From Chromobacterium violaceum ATCC 12472 (GTDB lineage: Bacteria > Pseudomonadota > Gammaproteobacteria > Burkholderiales > Chromobacteriaceae), in contig NC_005085.1 of the NCBI RefSeq assembly GCF_000007705.1, forward strand, positions 2,923,752-2,987,751: DNA of 64,000 nt, in the 5' to 3' direction. Shown piece after piece: positions 1 through 8,818 of the stretch (its first letter is position 1; the number at the start of each line of letters is the position of its first letter). The notes under the pieces were generated by a model. That model ran no database searches. It was not told the DNA's origin and saw only the letters and a list, made by a program, of their open reading frames with translations. Made by a program: the position numbers and the translations under genes.

Positions 1-1
1 G

Positions 2-223
2 CTATGAAATCACGACTCCGATCGCAAATAGCCCAACCGCGAGATACAGCGGCACCAATAAGCGCCCAGCTTCTTTATTTTTCTTGGCAAAATAGAAAAG
101 ATATAACGGAAAAACCAAACACAGCACAGCCTTTCCCTTTGACTCTGCAAGAGCAGAGAAAAAAAGAAGAATCTGGATGACAAAAATAGAGAAAATCCCG
201 ATCAAACATAAAACCGACGACAT
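2..223 (-). CDS. Small hydrophobic membrane protein, unknown function
   Basis: A 73-residue protein with two strongly hydrophobic stretches (about residues 2-24 and 55-72) and a third weaker one near 32-46. It is probably a small inner-membrane protein with two or three spans. The frame closes with TAG at the window edge, so the gene is complete. I do not recognise a family. It lies in an AT-richer segment than most of the window, with no recognisable partner; the next gene on the same strand is a putative lipoprotein 106 bases upstream. The start at 223 is the first ATG and has no strong ribosome-binding site, so it could be a chance frame. Confidence 0.45.
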   Translation of the reverse strand: MSSVLCLIGIFSIFVIQILLFFSALAESKGKAVLCLVFPLYLFYFAKKNKEAGRLLVPLYLAVGLFAIGVVIS

Positions 224-329
224 AGATCATTCCAGACAACAGGTCAAACCACTGCCCGCTGAAAATAAATAATATTTTGATAAAAACAGAGCAGGCCCGC
301 ACTCGGCGGACCTGCTCTAACATGAAGAA

Positions 330-1070
330 TTACTTCTCTAGCGTGGCATGAAAAATCTTCTGAGCAACGGATAAAGAGTCTGTTTTCAATGCAACATGCA
401 CTGCATCATATGATTTTTTCAACCCATCGTAAGTCATATAGGTTGGACCATCGCCCCACAAAGTTTCCTTCCCTTCGACCAAAATATCGCCATTTCCCGT
501 CTGCAATACATATTCAGTCACAACCACAGGCTTATAAGAAGAGGTCATAGACTCCGCACCATAGCCCAACGATGTTCTCAACAGAAGAGCTGCGCTGCCC
601 TCCTCTTTGGAATCGCTGGCGGCGGGCTTCCACACGAGCTTCTCGCCAAGGGGCCTATCAATTTCCACCAACTTAACCTTACGGCCAGTCGAGGCAACGA
701 ACTCAGCCAGCTTGCTAGCCTGGTCTTGGTCAATGTCGCTTTCATGGGCTCGCATCAGCTCCGAGAACTCATGGCTTCGAACATCTGCTCGATCTGAGGC
801 TGTCAGCTTACTTGCAGCATGAGCGCCAAGCGAGGCAAGCAAACCGACAACCCCAAACATCCCGCCAAGCCCTGACATGCCAGAGCCACCCAGGTCCATC
901 ACCGCATAATCTGTTTTATGGTAATAGATATCAACTGTTTTAATGGAATCTATCTTGCTTTTATTGGCGTCCTTTTGCGAAGGCACGTTAGCTGTCGCAC
1001 ATCCACTCAGCGAAGAAACAACAATCGAAAAGGACAACAAACCACATAACACTTTGGATTTAACCATCAA
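330..1070 (-). CDS. Putative lipoprotein, unknown function
   Basis: A 246-residue protein with a lipoprotein signal: hydrophobic residues 7-20, then LSGC with the lipidated Cys at about residue 24. A Gly/Met-rich hydrophobic patch (about residues 59-88) follows and could insert in a membrane. The C-terminal half is soluble-looking, with alternating polar and beta-like segments. No known domain was recognised. Two adjacent ATG codons (1070 and 1067) are possible starts. Base composition is lower in G+C than the flanking efflux operon, and the upstream 440 bases are AT-rich, so horizontal acquisition is possible. Being a lipoprotein is well supported; its role is unknown. Confidence 0.75.
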   Translation of the reverse strand: MMVKSKVLCGLLSFSIVVSSLSGCATANVPSQKDANKSKIDSIKTVDIYYHKTDYAVMDLGGSGMSGLGGMFGVVGLLASLGAHAASKLTASDRADVRSHEFSELMRAHESDIDQDQASKLAEFVASTGRKVKLVEIDRPLGEKLVWKPAASDSKEEGSAALLLRTSLGYGAESMTSSYKPVVVTEYVLQTGNGDILVEGKETLWGDGPTYMTYDGLKKSYDAVHVALKTDSLSVAQKIFHATLEK

Positions 1071-1510
1071 CGTTCAACCGCCTTCCAAGTCCTGATTCGC
1101 ATATCGCCGACGTCTCACCAGCAATTCACAATAGAAGGGTCAAATGAAGGCGCTCAATAGAAAAATACTATTAAACTAAAAAATATAGAGCAATTTGACT
1201 AACCGACTAATCGAACGCCAGGAGTAGCGTACAATATTGCTTTTTTGTTAAATGAAGCGCTCGAATTGTAAACAACTCTGTACAAATCCAAATTACGTAT
1301 AAATACTTAAATCAAGAAATGGAAACAATAAATCAACACAGCAAATTATAACAGCATTTAATTTCAAAAAAATGTGCTTATCATAAAAATTCAACCCGGC
1401 AGCTTTTGCTAATCTCACGCTCAGCAACACGTGCAAGGCCTCCACCCCTCTCTCATAAATCACTGAAACTCCAAAAGATGGCCTGATCGCTCCTCAACCC
1501 AGAGCAACTG
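1071..1510. other. AT-rich intergenic region
   Basis: This 440-base stretch between the lipoprotein gene and the efflux operon has long A/T runs, especially 1141-1380, in strong contrast to the GC-rich DNA that follows. It should contain the promoter of the lipoprotein gene on the minus strand and the 3' end of the efflux transcript. I could not fix a convincing -35/-10 pair, terminator or RNA structure. Confidence 0.6.
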
Positions 1511-2884
1511 TTACTCCCATCCCCCACCAACGCCTGCCTCGACGGCACCGCCGCCAAGCGCTTTATACAGAACCGCCAGATTTTTCAGCCGCTCCAGGCT
1601 CAACTCCAACCGTTTCCCCTCGGCCTCGCGCTTTCCACGCTCTGCATCCAGCCACGACTGCATGTCCGCCTCTCCGCCCCTATAGCGGCTCTCCGCCAGC
1701 GTGGCATTCCGTCCAGCCAGGACGACTGCCTCATCCTGCAAAGCCGCGCTTTCTCCTAGCCTGCGCCACTCATACAGGCCATCCTCCACTTCCCGATAAG
1801 CGATATAAAGCGTCTTGCGAAACTCAACCTCCGCCAGCTGATACTCTACCTCGCTGGACTTCAACTTCAGGTTCAACTGCCGCCAATTGAGAAAAGGTAG
1901 CGTCAGCGTAGCCCCAAACCCCAGTTGTTCACCGGAGACCGCTGCGCTACGGCTCAAGTCACCACCCAGATTAAAACGCGGGAAGAAATTGGCGCGTTGC
2001 TGGTCCACATCCGCCAATTTGCCGCGCAGCCGTGCCTCCGCCGCCTGCAAATCTGGCCGCCGCCGCAGTAGCTCTCCTGGTTGGCCTGCGGCAACGTTGG
2101 GCATTCCAGGACGCGCAACCAGCGGCTGAATATCCGGCAGAGCGGCGCCTGGCGGCCCATCCAACAGCAAGGCCAGCGCATTTTCTTTCTTGCGCAACTG
2201 CTCGCGCAGGCTCAATAGATTGGCGCGTTGCTCCAATGCCGCATTATCCGCCTGCGTTACATCTTGCTCAGCCAAAGCGCCCGCTTTCCATTTGGACCGA
2301 GCCAGCGCTTGCGCGCGACCTGCATCGACCAACGCTGCTTGACCCAGAATCAGTTTGGCCTTACCGGCGGCGATGTCCCAGTACAAACCGGCGGCGGTAC
2401 TGTCGGACAACAAACCCGCGCTGATCTGGTCATAGCGGCTGGCGACGAAAGCTTCCCCCGCCGCGCGGCGAGCGGCATCCACCCGCCCCCACAAATCCAC
2501 CTCATACGCCACCTTCAGGCCCTCGCTGTGGCTGCGGGACCAGCCGCCGCCATCCAGCGAACGGATGCGATTGCCCGACAGCGAGCCGCTCAGCGTCGGC
2601 CGCGCGTCGCCATCCGCCAGGCCGGCCTCCAGTTGTGCCTTGCGCAGCTTCAGCAGCGCGATTTCCAGGTCGGGATTGCGCTTGCGCGCCCGCTGCAGCA
2701 CCTCCAGCAGCGCCGGATCGCCGAAACCGCCCCACCAGGCCTCGCGGCCCATGTCCTGATCCGCTTCGCCCTGCTTCGTCCACTGCGCCGGCGTCTGCAA
2801 AGCTTGGCGCTGATACGGCGTGGCCTGGCAGCCCGCCAACAGCAGGGCCAGCGCCAGCCACGGCCATGTCTTGAGCATGTCCAT
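1511..2884 (-). CDS. Outer-membrane efflux lipoprotein (NodT/OprM type)
   Basis: This 457-residue protein is the TolC-like exit duct of a tripartite efflux pump. It starts with a lipoprotein signal (LLAGC, Cys at about residue 19) and has the two repeated helical-hairpin segments of the OEP family, including the internal motif RRPDLQAAEARL near the middle. The start at 2884 follows an AGGGAG/AGGA ribosome-binding region. It begins 3 bases after macB ends and is the third gene of the macA-macB-oep operon. That gives this MacAB pump its own outer-membrane partner rather than a shared TolC. The substrate cannot be read from sequence. Confidence 0.93.
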   Translation of the reverse strand: MDMLKTWPWLALALLLAGCQATPYQRQALQTPAQWTKQGEADQDMGREAWWGGFGDPALLEVLQRARKRNPDLEIALLKLRKAQLEAGLADGDARPTLSGSLSGNRIRSLDGGGWSRSHSEGLKVAYEVDLWGRVDAARRAAGEAFVASRYDQISAGLLSDSTAAGLYWDIAAGKAKLILGQAALVDAGRAQALARSKWKAGALAEQDVTQADNAALEQRANLLSLREQLRKKENALALLLDGPPGAALPDIQPLVARPGMPNVAAGQPGELLRRRPDLQAAEARLRGKLADVDQQRANFFPRFNLGGDLSRSAAVSGEQLGFGATLTLPFLNWRQLNLKLKSSEVEYQLAEVEFRKTLYIAYREVEDGLYEWRRLGESAALQDEAVVLAGRNATLAESRYRGGEADMQSWLDAERGKREAEGKRLELSLERLKNLAVLYKALGGGAVEAGVGGGWE

Positions 2885-2887
2885 TTC

Positions 2888-4822
2888 CTACTCCCTGGCC
2901 AGCGCGTCTATCGGGTTCAACTTGGCGGCATTGCGCGCCGGCAGGAAGCCGAACAGCACGCCGATCAGCGACGAGCAGGCCACCGCCAGCGCGATCACCG
3001 GCGGCGACAGCGACATCTTCCACTCCGTGACGAACAGCGAAAACACGAAGCTGACGCCATAGGACAACGCCACGCCGATGGCGCCGCCGACCAGGCAGAC
3101 CAGCACTGCCTCGGTCAGGAACTGCTGCAGCACGTCGCCCTGGCGCGCGCCCACCGCCATGCGGATGCCGATCTCGCGGGTGCGTTCGGTCACCGATACC
3201 AGCATGATGTTCATCACGCCGATGCCGCCCACCACCAGCGAGATCACCGCGACCAGCGCCAGCAGCAGCGACAGCGCGCGGCTGGAGCTTTCCACCGTTT
3301 TCAAAATTTCATCCATGTTGTAAGTGAAGAAATCCTTGCCGCCATGCCGCTGGGTCAGCAGCGCGCCGATGGCCTTTTCCGCCAGCTTGGTCGGTTGCCC
3401 ATCCTTTACCCGGATCACGAAGCGGTCGAAATGCTGCTGGCCGAACAAGCGGCTGGCAGCGGTGGAGTACGGCATCCACATCTGCAGCGAATTGCCGCCG
3501 AATCCCCTGTCCCGCTGGGCCACCACGCCTATCACCGTGGCCGGCACCATGCCCACCAGGATCACCCGGCCCACGGCCTCGCCATCGCCGAACAGCTTGC
3601 GGCGCGAATTCTTGTCCAGCACCACCACCTGCCGCTGAAAGTGGATATCGTCGCGGCTGAAGCTTTGGCCTTCGGCCAATTTCATGCCCTGCACGCGGAA
3701 GAAATCGCGGCCGACGCCGATGACCGAGGCGTTGACGTCCACATTGCGGTAGCGGATGCGCTGCGCCTGGGCGGTTTCCGGCGTCACGCTGTCGACATAG
3801 CCTTCGCCCTCCAGCGCGGCGACATCGCCGGGCAGGAAGGTGCGCACCCCGTCGGCCTTGTCGTCCCCCCAGTCCTTGCCGCGGAACACGGTGATGGTCT
3901 GGGTGCCCATCTCGCGGATGCCCTTGAGCACGTAGTCGCGCGATCCTTCTCCGATGGCGATGACCGACACCACCGAGGCGATGCCGATGACGATGCCCAG
4001 CATGGTCAGCGCGGTGCGCAAGCGATTGGCCGACATGGCCAGCATCGCCATCTTGAACGCTTCCGCCAGCCGCTCGCGCAGCAAGGGGCCGCCATCGGGC
4101 TGCGCTTCCGTCGCCTGCGAGGCGGCCTCCCGCGCAGGCGCGCCGCTGTCGCGCAAGATCTCGCCGTCGCGGATTTCGATCACGCGCTCGGTCTGGGCGG
4201 CGATGGCGGGATCGTGGGTGACGATGATCACGGTGTGGCCGGCGGCGTTCAGCTCCTTCAGGATGCGCATCACTTCCTCGCCGCTGTGGCTGTCCAGCGC
4301 GCCGGTCGGCTCGTCCGCCAGGATGATGCGGCCGCCGTTCATCAGCGCGCGGGCGATCGACACCCGCTGCTGCTGGCCGCCGGACAACTGTCCGGGCCGA
4401 TGGTGCTCCTTGCCCGCCAGCCCCAGCCGGGCCAGCAGCGCCCGGGCCCGCTCTCGCCGCTGATGAAGCGCCATGCCTGCGTAAACGGCCGGCATGGCGA
4501 CATTGTCCAAGGCCGACAAATGCGGCAGCAGGTGGTAGCGCTGGAAGATGAAGCCGAAATGCCCGCGCCGGAGCGCGGCCAGCTGGTCTCCGTCCAGGCA
4601 GCCCGCGTCCTGTCCCGCCACCCGGTAGCGTCCCACGGAAGGTTGGTCCAGGCACCCGAGGATGTTCATCAGCGTGGACTTGCCGGAGCCGGACGCGCCG
4701 ACGATGGCCACCATCTCGCCAGGGGCGATGCTCAGCGTCACGTTCTTCAGCACCGCCACCTCGTCCTCGCCGGACGGGAAACGCCGCCAGACGCCGTCAA
4801 GCTCGAGACCCGCCCCGCTCAT
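2888..4822 (-). CDS. macB: MacB-type ABC transporter, ATPase-permease fusion
   Basis: A 644-residue inner-membrane protein (E. coli MacB is 648). The N-terminal ABC domain (about 1-230) carries Walker A GASGSGKS, signature LSGGQQQRVSIARAL and Walker B IILADEPTGALD. A transmembrane helix near 270, a large periplasmic domain (about 300-520) and three C-terminal helices (MacB_PCD/FtsX fold) follow. The family couples cytoplasmic ATP hydrolysis to export of macrolides, peptides or lipopeptides through the outer-membrane duct. The start overlaps the macA stop in an ATGA, indicating translational coupling. The substrate is not known; the neighbourhood holds no biosynthetic cluster that would suggest one. 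Confidence 0.95.
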   Translation of the reverse strand: MSGAGLELDGVWRRFPSGEDEVAVLKNVTLSIAPGEMVAIVGASGSGKSTLMNILGCLDQPSVGRYRVAGQDAGCLDGDQLAALRRGHFGFIFQRYHLLPHLSALDNVAMPAVYAGMALHQRRERARALLARLGLAGKEHHRPGQLSGGQQQRVSIARALMNGGRIILADEPTGALDSHSGEEVMRILKELNAAGHTVIIVTHDPAIAAQTERVIEIRDGEILRDSGAPAREAASQATEAQPDGGPLLRERLAEAFKMAMLAMSANRLRTALTMLGIVIGIASVVSVIAIGEGSRDYVLKGIREMGTQTITVFRGKDWGDDKADGVRTFLPGDVAALEGEGYVDSVTPETAQAQRIRYRNVDVNASVIGVGRDFFRVQGMKLAEGQSFSRDDIHFQRQVVVLDKNSRRKLFGDGEAVGRVILVGMVPATVIGVVAQRDRGFGGNSLQMWMPYSTAASRLFGQQHFDRFVIRVKDGQPTKLAEKAIGALLTQRHGGKDFFTYNMDEILKTVESSSRALSLLLALVAVISLVVGGIGVMNIMLVSVTERTREIGIRMAVGARQGDVLQQFLTEAVLVCLVGGAIGVALSYGVSFVFSLFVTEWKMSLSPPVIALAVACSSLIGVLFGFLPARNAAKLNPIDALARE

Positions 4823-6045
4823 GCGCCGATCACCACGGCGCCGCCCTCTTCGGGCTTGTCGCCTTGCTCGCCGGTCACCACCTGCTCGCCCGCCTTCAGC
4901 CCATCCAGCACCTGGACCCGGGTGGACGTCTTCAGGCCGATGCGGACCCGACGCTCCTGCAGCCTGCCGTCCTTGCCCTTCACCTTCACCGCGTGGCGGC
5001 CGTCCTTGCCGGCCGCGCCCAAGGCGGACAAGGGAATGCTCAGCGCCTTGTCCACGCGGGAAAGCACGATGCTGACCTGGGTGGTCATGTTGACGCGCAG
5101 CTTGCCGTCAGGATTGGGCACATCGAACAAGGCCTTGTAGAACATCGCGTTGTTGATCTTCTCCGGCATCGGCAGAATCGCCCGCAGCTTGCCCCAGTAG
5201 CGCTTGTCCGGCGCGCCCAGCACGGTGAAGTACACCGGCAGGCCGGCCTGGATGCGGATCACGTCGGCCTCGGCCACGTCGGCGCGCACCGTCACCTTGC
5301 TCAGGTCCGCCAGTTTCAGGATCACCGGCGCCGTCTGGGTGGCGATCACCGTCTGTCCCTGCTGGGTGACGATTTCGAGCACTTCGCCGTCCATCGGCGC
5401 CAAGATGCGGGTATAGCCCAGCAGGGTGCGCTTGCTGTCCCGCTGCGACTCGTCCTGGCGAATCTGCGCCTGCAGCTCGGCCAGCCCTGCCTTCAGCGTC
5501 CGGTAGCTGGTGTCGGCCGCCAGCAGGTCCTTGTCCGAGGTGGAGCCCTCCGCATGCATGCGGCGCTGGCGCGCCAGTTCCTGCTCGGCCTGGCGCAGCG
5601 AAGCCTGCTTGGCCTGGCGCTGGGCGATGCGCGCGTCCAGCGAGGCCTCGGCGGCGCGCAAAGCGTTCAGGCTGTCTTCCGGATCGATCTCGGCCAGCAG
5701 CTGCCCCTGTTTCACCTTGTCGCCGGCCTCCACTTTCAGCGACTTCAGCTGGCCATTGGTCTGGGCGCCGACGTCAACCTGCCGCAGCGCCTGGATCATG
5801 CCGCTGGCCAGCACCAGATCCTCCAGCTCGCCGCGCTCCACCTTGGCGGTCAGCACCGGCGGCGGCGGATCCTCCGCCAGTCCCCGATGCGCGCCCCAAG
5901 CCGCCAATGCCAGAACCGCCAACAAAGCCATGGCGTTGCGCCACGGCCGCTTGCCGAATCCCCGACGCCGGAAGCGCCGCCACAAGGCGGCCAGTCCGCG
6001 CGCGGGAAGCAAGAAAATGCCAAACCATTGCCTTAACCGCATCAT
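4819..6045 (-). CDS. macA: MacA-type periplasmic adaptor of ABC efflux pump
   Basis: About 408 residues. A transmembrane helix (about residues 38-56) anchors a periplasmic adaptor with biotinyl-lipoyl half-motifs, a long alpha-helical hairpin (about 105-205, rich in Gln/Ala/Arg) and beta-barrel/membrane-proximal domains. It links MacB to the outer-membrane lipoprotein. The frame is open to a TTG at 6054, but adjacent ATG codons at 6045 and 6042 are more likely starts. The cytoplasmic N-terminus of roughly 35 residues, rich in Arg (WRRFRRRGFGKRPWRN), is longer than in E. coli MacA. It is the first gene of the operon and overlaps macB by 4 bases. Confidence 0.92.
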   Translation of the reverse strand: MMRLRQWFGIFLLPARGLAALWRRFRRRGFGKRPWRNAMALLAVLALAAWGAHRGLAEDPPPPVLTAKVERGELEDLVLASGMIQALRQVDVGAQTNGQLKSLKVEAGDKVKQGQLLAEIDPEDSLNALRAAEASLDARIAQRQAKQASLRQAEQELARQRRMHAEGSTSDKDLLAADTSYRTLKAGLAELQAQIRQDESQRDSKRTLLGYTRILAPMDGEVLEIVTQQGQTVIATQTAPVILKLADLSKVTVRADVAEADVIRIQAGLPVYFTVLGAPDKRYWGKLRAILPMPEKINNAMFYKALFDVPNPDGKLRVNMTTQVSIVLSRVDKALSIPLSALGAAGKDGRHAVKVKGKDGRLQERRVRIGLKTSTRVQVLDGLKAGEQVVTGEQGDKPEEGGAVVIGA

Positions 6046-6141
6046 TGCCAACAAGTTATTTACAAAAATAAGCTGTTATGGCAATGAATTTACAAAACAG
6101 TTCCACTTGCTATCTTTTTCAGAGCGATCGTAGCGACGCGC

Positions 6142-7050
6142 TCACGCCCCCAGCCGCAAGCGTTCGCGCAGCAACGCGCCTGCCCACTCGACGAACACCT
6201 GCACTCGCCGCGACAGATGGCGCCGGTGCGGATACAGCACCGACACCGGCATCGCCGGCGGCGGCCAATCGGCCAGCACCTCCACCAACGCCCCGGCCGC
6301 GACATGCGGTTCGGCGTCGTAGCGCGGCAGCTGGATCATGCCCAGTCCCGCCAGCGCGCAAGCGATATAGCTTTCCACCTGGTTGACGCTGACCAGGGAC
6401 TGCAACGCCAGCTCGCGCCGCTCGCCGTCTTGCAGATATTCCCAGGCAAACACCTTGCCGGTGGACGGCGACGCGTAGTTGACCGCGCGATGGCCGGCCA
6501 GCGCGTCCGGCGAAGCCGGCGCGCCGAAAGCGGCCAGATAATCCGGGCTGGCGTAATTGCCCTGCGGCAGCATGCCGATCCGCCGCGCCACCAGCCGCGA
6601 CTCCGCCAGCGCCCCGACCCGGATCACGCAATCGACCCCTTCCTGGATCAAGTCCACCGGCCGGTCGGTCACGCCCAGCTCCAGTTCGATGCCGGGATAC
6701 AGCCGGAAGAATTCCGGCAACGCCGGCGCCAGCACCTGCCGGCCGATTGGTCCCGGCACGTCTATGCGCAGCTTGCCGCGCGGACTGGCGCCCTGTTGGC
6801 TGAACAAGGACTCCAGCTCGTCGAAATCCGCCAGCAGCTGCTGGCAGCGCTCGTAGAAAGTGCCGCCGTCCAGGGTCAGCTGCACCCGCCGCGTGGTCCG
6901 GTGCAATAACCGCGCGCCCAGTTGCGCCTCCAACTGCTGCACCGCGCTGGACACCGTGGCGCGCGGCAACTGCAGCTGTTGCGCCGCACGGGTGAAACCG
7001 CCGCAGTCGACGACGGCGACGAACACTCGCATCGCTTGGACTCTATCCAT
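6142..7050 (-). CDS. LysR-family transcriptional regulator
   Basis: A 302-residue protein with an N-terminal winged helix-turn-helix (about residues 4-62: FTRAAQQLQLPRATVSSAVQ) and a periplasmic-binding-like effector domain (about 90-295). It resembles the large CrgA/YhcS-type LysR branch, often paired with an oxidoreductase. It is divergent from the short-chain dehydrogenase at 7183, with 132 bases between them containing an inverted repeat with T-N11-A spacing. The usual LysR arrangement would make the dehydrogenase its target; the effector is unknown. Its stop is 96 bases before macA, on the same strand, so it is probably independent of the pump. Confidence 0.9.
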   Translation of the reverse strand: MDRVQAMRVFVAVVDCGGFTRAAQQLQLPRATVSSAVQQLEAQLGARLLHRTTRRVQLTLDGGTFYERCQQLLADFDELESLFSQQGASPRGKLRIDVPGPIGRQVLAPALPEFFRLYPGIELELGVTDRPVDLIQEGVDCVIRVGALAESRLVARRIGMLPQGNYASPDYLAAFGAPASPDALAGHRAVNYASPSTGKVFAWEYLQDGERRELALQSLVSVNQVESYIACALAGLGMIQLPRYDAEPHVAAGALVEVLADWPPPAMPVSVLYPHRRHLSRRVQVFVEWAGALLRERLRLGA

Positions 7051-7100
7051 GCCCGCTCCAATTAGTCAGTTTTTCTGGATAGTGTAAACAATAAAGCGCC

Positions 7101-7117
7101 GTTTATCCGGATTAAAC
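7101..7117. promoter_or_regulatory. Candidate LysR-type operator
   Basis: The arms GTTTA (7101-7105) and TAAAC (7113-7117) form an inverted repeat with a 7-base centre. Inside it, TTA-N7-TAA gives the T-N11-A pattern typical of LysR sites. It lies between the divergent LysR gene and the dehydrogenase, 66 bases before the latter's ATG. It is a pattern match only. Confidence 0.4.
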
Positions 7118-7182
7118 CCGGCAATACACTGCAAAGCGTCAACTGCAGGCCGCGCCAGCGGCGAACCCAACGGAGAACTGAT

Positions 7183-7941
7183 ATGAGCCAAGCCAATCTT
7201 GCAGGACAAGTCGCACTGATCATCGGCGCATCGCGCAATATGGGCCGCGCCTTCGCCGCAGCGCTGGCCGCGGACGGCGCCGCCGTCGCCATCCACTACC
7301 ACAGCGCCGGCTCCCGCGCCGGGGCGGAAGAAGCCGCCGCCGCGATCCTGGCCGCCGGCGGCCAGGCCTTCGCGGTGCAGGCCGACGTCACCAAGGTGGC
7401 GGAAGTGCGCCGCCTGTTCGACGCGGTGGAGGAGCGCTTCGGCCATCTGGACATCCTGATCAACACCGCCGGCATGATGGTGAAGAAGGCGATCACCGAG
7501 GTCAGCGAGGAAGAATTCGACGCCATCTTCGCGCTGAACACCAAGGCCGCGTTCTTCGCGCTGCAGGAAGCCGGCCGCCGCATCCGCGACAACGGCCGCA
7601 TCGTCAGCGTCGGCACCTCGCTGCTGGCCGCCACCACCGGCCACTACGGCGCCTACGCCGGCAGCAAGGCGCCGCTGGAGGACTTCACCCGCGCGCTGGC
7701 CAAGGAAATCGGCCACCGCGGCGTCACCGTCAACGTGGTCGCCCCCGGCCCGATGGATACGGAATTCTTCTACGCCGCGGAAACACCGGAAGCCGTCGCC
7801 TACCTGAAGCGCGCCAGCATCAACGGCGAGCTGGGCCAGGTGGCCGACCTGGTGCCGCTGGTCAAGCATCTGGTCTCGCCGGAAAACCGCTGGACCACCG
7901 CGCAGACCCTCTTCATCAACGGCGGCTTCGTGTCCCGCTAA
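7183..7941 (+). CDS. SDR-family NAD(P)-dependent oxidoreductase
   Basis: A 252-residue classical short-chain dehydrogenase. The cofactor-binding turn is IGASRNMGRA (about 14-23), the NNAG-equivalent is NTAG (94-97), and the catalytic residues are Ser146, Tyr158 and Lys162 (YAGSK). The C-terminal INGGFV motif is typical of FabG-like SDRs. The unusual nucleotide-binding loop with Asn-Met before Gly leaves cofactor preference open. It is divergent from the LysR gene, which probably controls it, and is followed by a clear terminator. The substrate is unknown, so a FabG role should not be assumed. Confidence 0.92.
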   Translation: MSQANLAGQVALIIGASRNMGRAFAAALAADGAAVAIHYHSAGSRAGAEEAAAAILAAGGQAFAVQADVTKVAEVRRLFDAVEERFGHLDILINTAGMMVKKAITEVSEEEFDAIFALNTKAAFFALQEAGRRIRDNGRIVSVGTSLLAATTGHYGAYAGSKAPLEDFTRALAKEIGHRGVTVNVVAPGPMDTEFFYAAETPEAVAYLKRASINGELGQVADLVPLVKHLVSPENRWTTAQTLFINGGFVSR

Positions 7942-7958
7942 GCCATCGCCATACCGGC

Positions 7959-7983
7959 AAGGCCGCCCACACGGCGGCCTTTT
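7959..7983 (+). terminator. Rho-independent terminator of the SDR gene
   Basis: A 9-base perfect stem (AAGGCCGCC / GGCGGCCTT) with a CACAC loop, ending in TTTT, lies 17 bases after the SDR stop codon. Confidence 0.88.
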
Positions 7984-8122
7984 CTCGCCGCGCGAGAAGC
8001 GGCGCGCCTATCCATTTCATCTGGCATCCAAGTTTGGGCAACCTGCCGGACGCTCAATATCGCGCTTTGCTAATAATTGGGTTAGCATCAGCAATCGTCA
8101 CGCCAACCCCCAAGACCGCGCC

Positions 8123-8818
8123 ATGTCCCAGATCGACATCATCCAGCATTTGCGCCACCAACCCTTGTTCCAGCGGCTTTCGGACCCGCAGCTGGCCGCG
8201 CTGGAACCCCATGTCCGCCCCCAGCGCGGCGACAAGGGACAGCTGTTGTTCCAGCGCGGCGACGATTGCGACGGGATGTACGTGGTGGTGTACGGCAAGG
8301 TGAAGCTGGCCATCCCCTCTCCCCAAGGCGTGGAAAAGGTCGTGGAGATCATCCACCCCGGCCAGAGCTTCGCCGAAGCGGTGATGTTCCTGGGCAAACC
8401 CTACCCGGTGCTGGCCCAACTGCTGGAAGATAGCCTGCTGCTGCACATCGGCGCCGCCGGCGTGTTCCAGGCGCTGGGAGAAGATCCGGGCTTCGCGCGC
8501 AACATGCTGGCCGGCATGTCGCTGCGCCTGCATGGCATGGTGCGGGACGTGGAGCGCTACTCGGTGGAAACCGCGCTGCAGCGCGTGATCGGCTACTTGC
8601 TGCAACAAATGGACGGCGCTCCAACCGGTGGGAAAGCGGTGCTGACGCTGGAAGCGAACAAGAACCTGATCGCCTCGCGGCTGAACCTGACGCCGGAAAC
8701 CTTCTCCCGCGTGCTGCAGCAGCTGAGCAAGGCCGGCCTGGTCGAAGTGGACGGCCGCGACATCGCCCTGCTCGACCCCGCCGCGCTGGCCGACTACGGC
8801 ATGACGCCGCCCGCCTGA
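8123..8818 (+). CDS. Crp/Fnr-family regulator, Dnr-like
   Basis: A 231-residue protein with a cyclic-nucleotide-binding-like N-terminal domain (about 15-135), a long dimer helix and a C-terminal helix-turn-helix (about 170-215) with recognition segment TPETFSRVL. It lacks the N-terminal Cys cluster of oxygen-sensing Fnr; I see a single Cys (in DDCDG). That fits the Dnr/NnrR branch, which senses nitric oxide through haem in characterised members. The next genes, on the opposite strand, include nnrS and a hemerythrin-like protein with an Fnr/Dnr-type box upstream, which supports a role in the NO response. The 3' end overlaps the convergent membrane-protein gene by 25 bases. Confidence 0.87.
   Translation: MSQIDIIQHLRHQPLFQRLSDPQLAALEPHVRPQRGDKGQLLFQRGDDCDGMYVVVYGKVKLAIPSPQGVEKVVEIIHPGQSFAEAVMFLGKPYPVLAQLLEDSLLLHIGAAGVFQALGEDPGFARNMLAGMSLRLHGMVRDVERYSVETALQRVIGYLLQQMDGAPTGGKAVLTLEANKNLIASRLNLTPETFSRVLQQLSKAGLVEVDGRDIALLDPAALADYGMTPPA

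Noticed and set aside
2228-5140. Long plus-strand open frame opposite the efflux operon
   Set aside because: It lies antisense to macA, macB and the outer-membrane gene, which have full family motifs. The antisense product is Arg/His/Gln-rich and low in complexity, as GC-rich shadow frames are.
8019-8122. Fnr/Dnr box before the Crp/Fnr gene
   Set aside because: I looked for TTGAT-N4-ATCAA upstream of 8123 and found only partial fragments, so no autoregulatory site is claimed.
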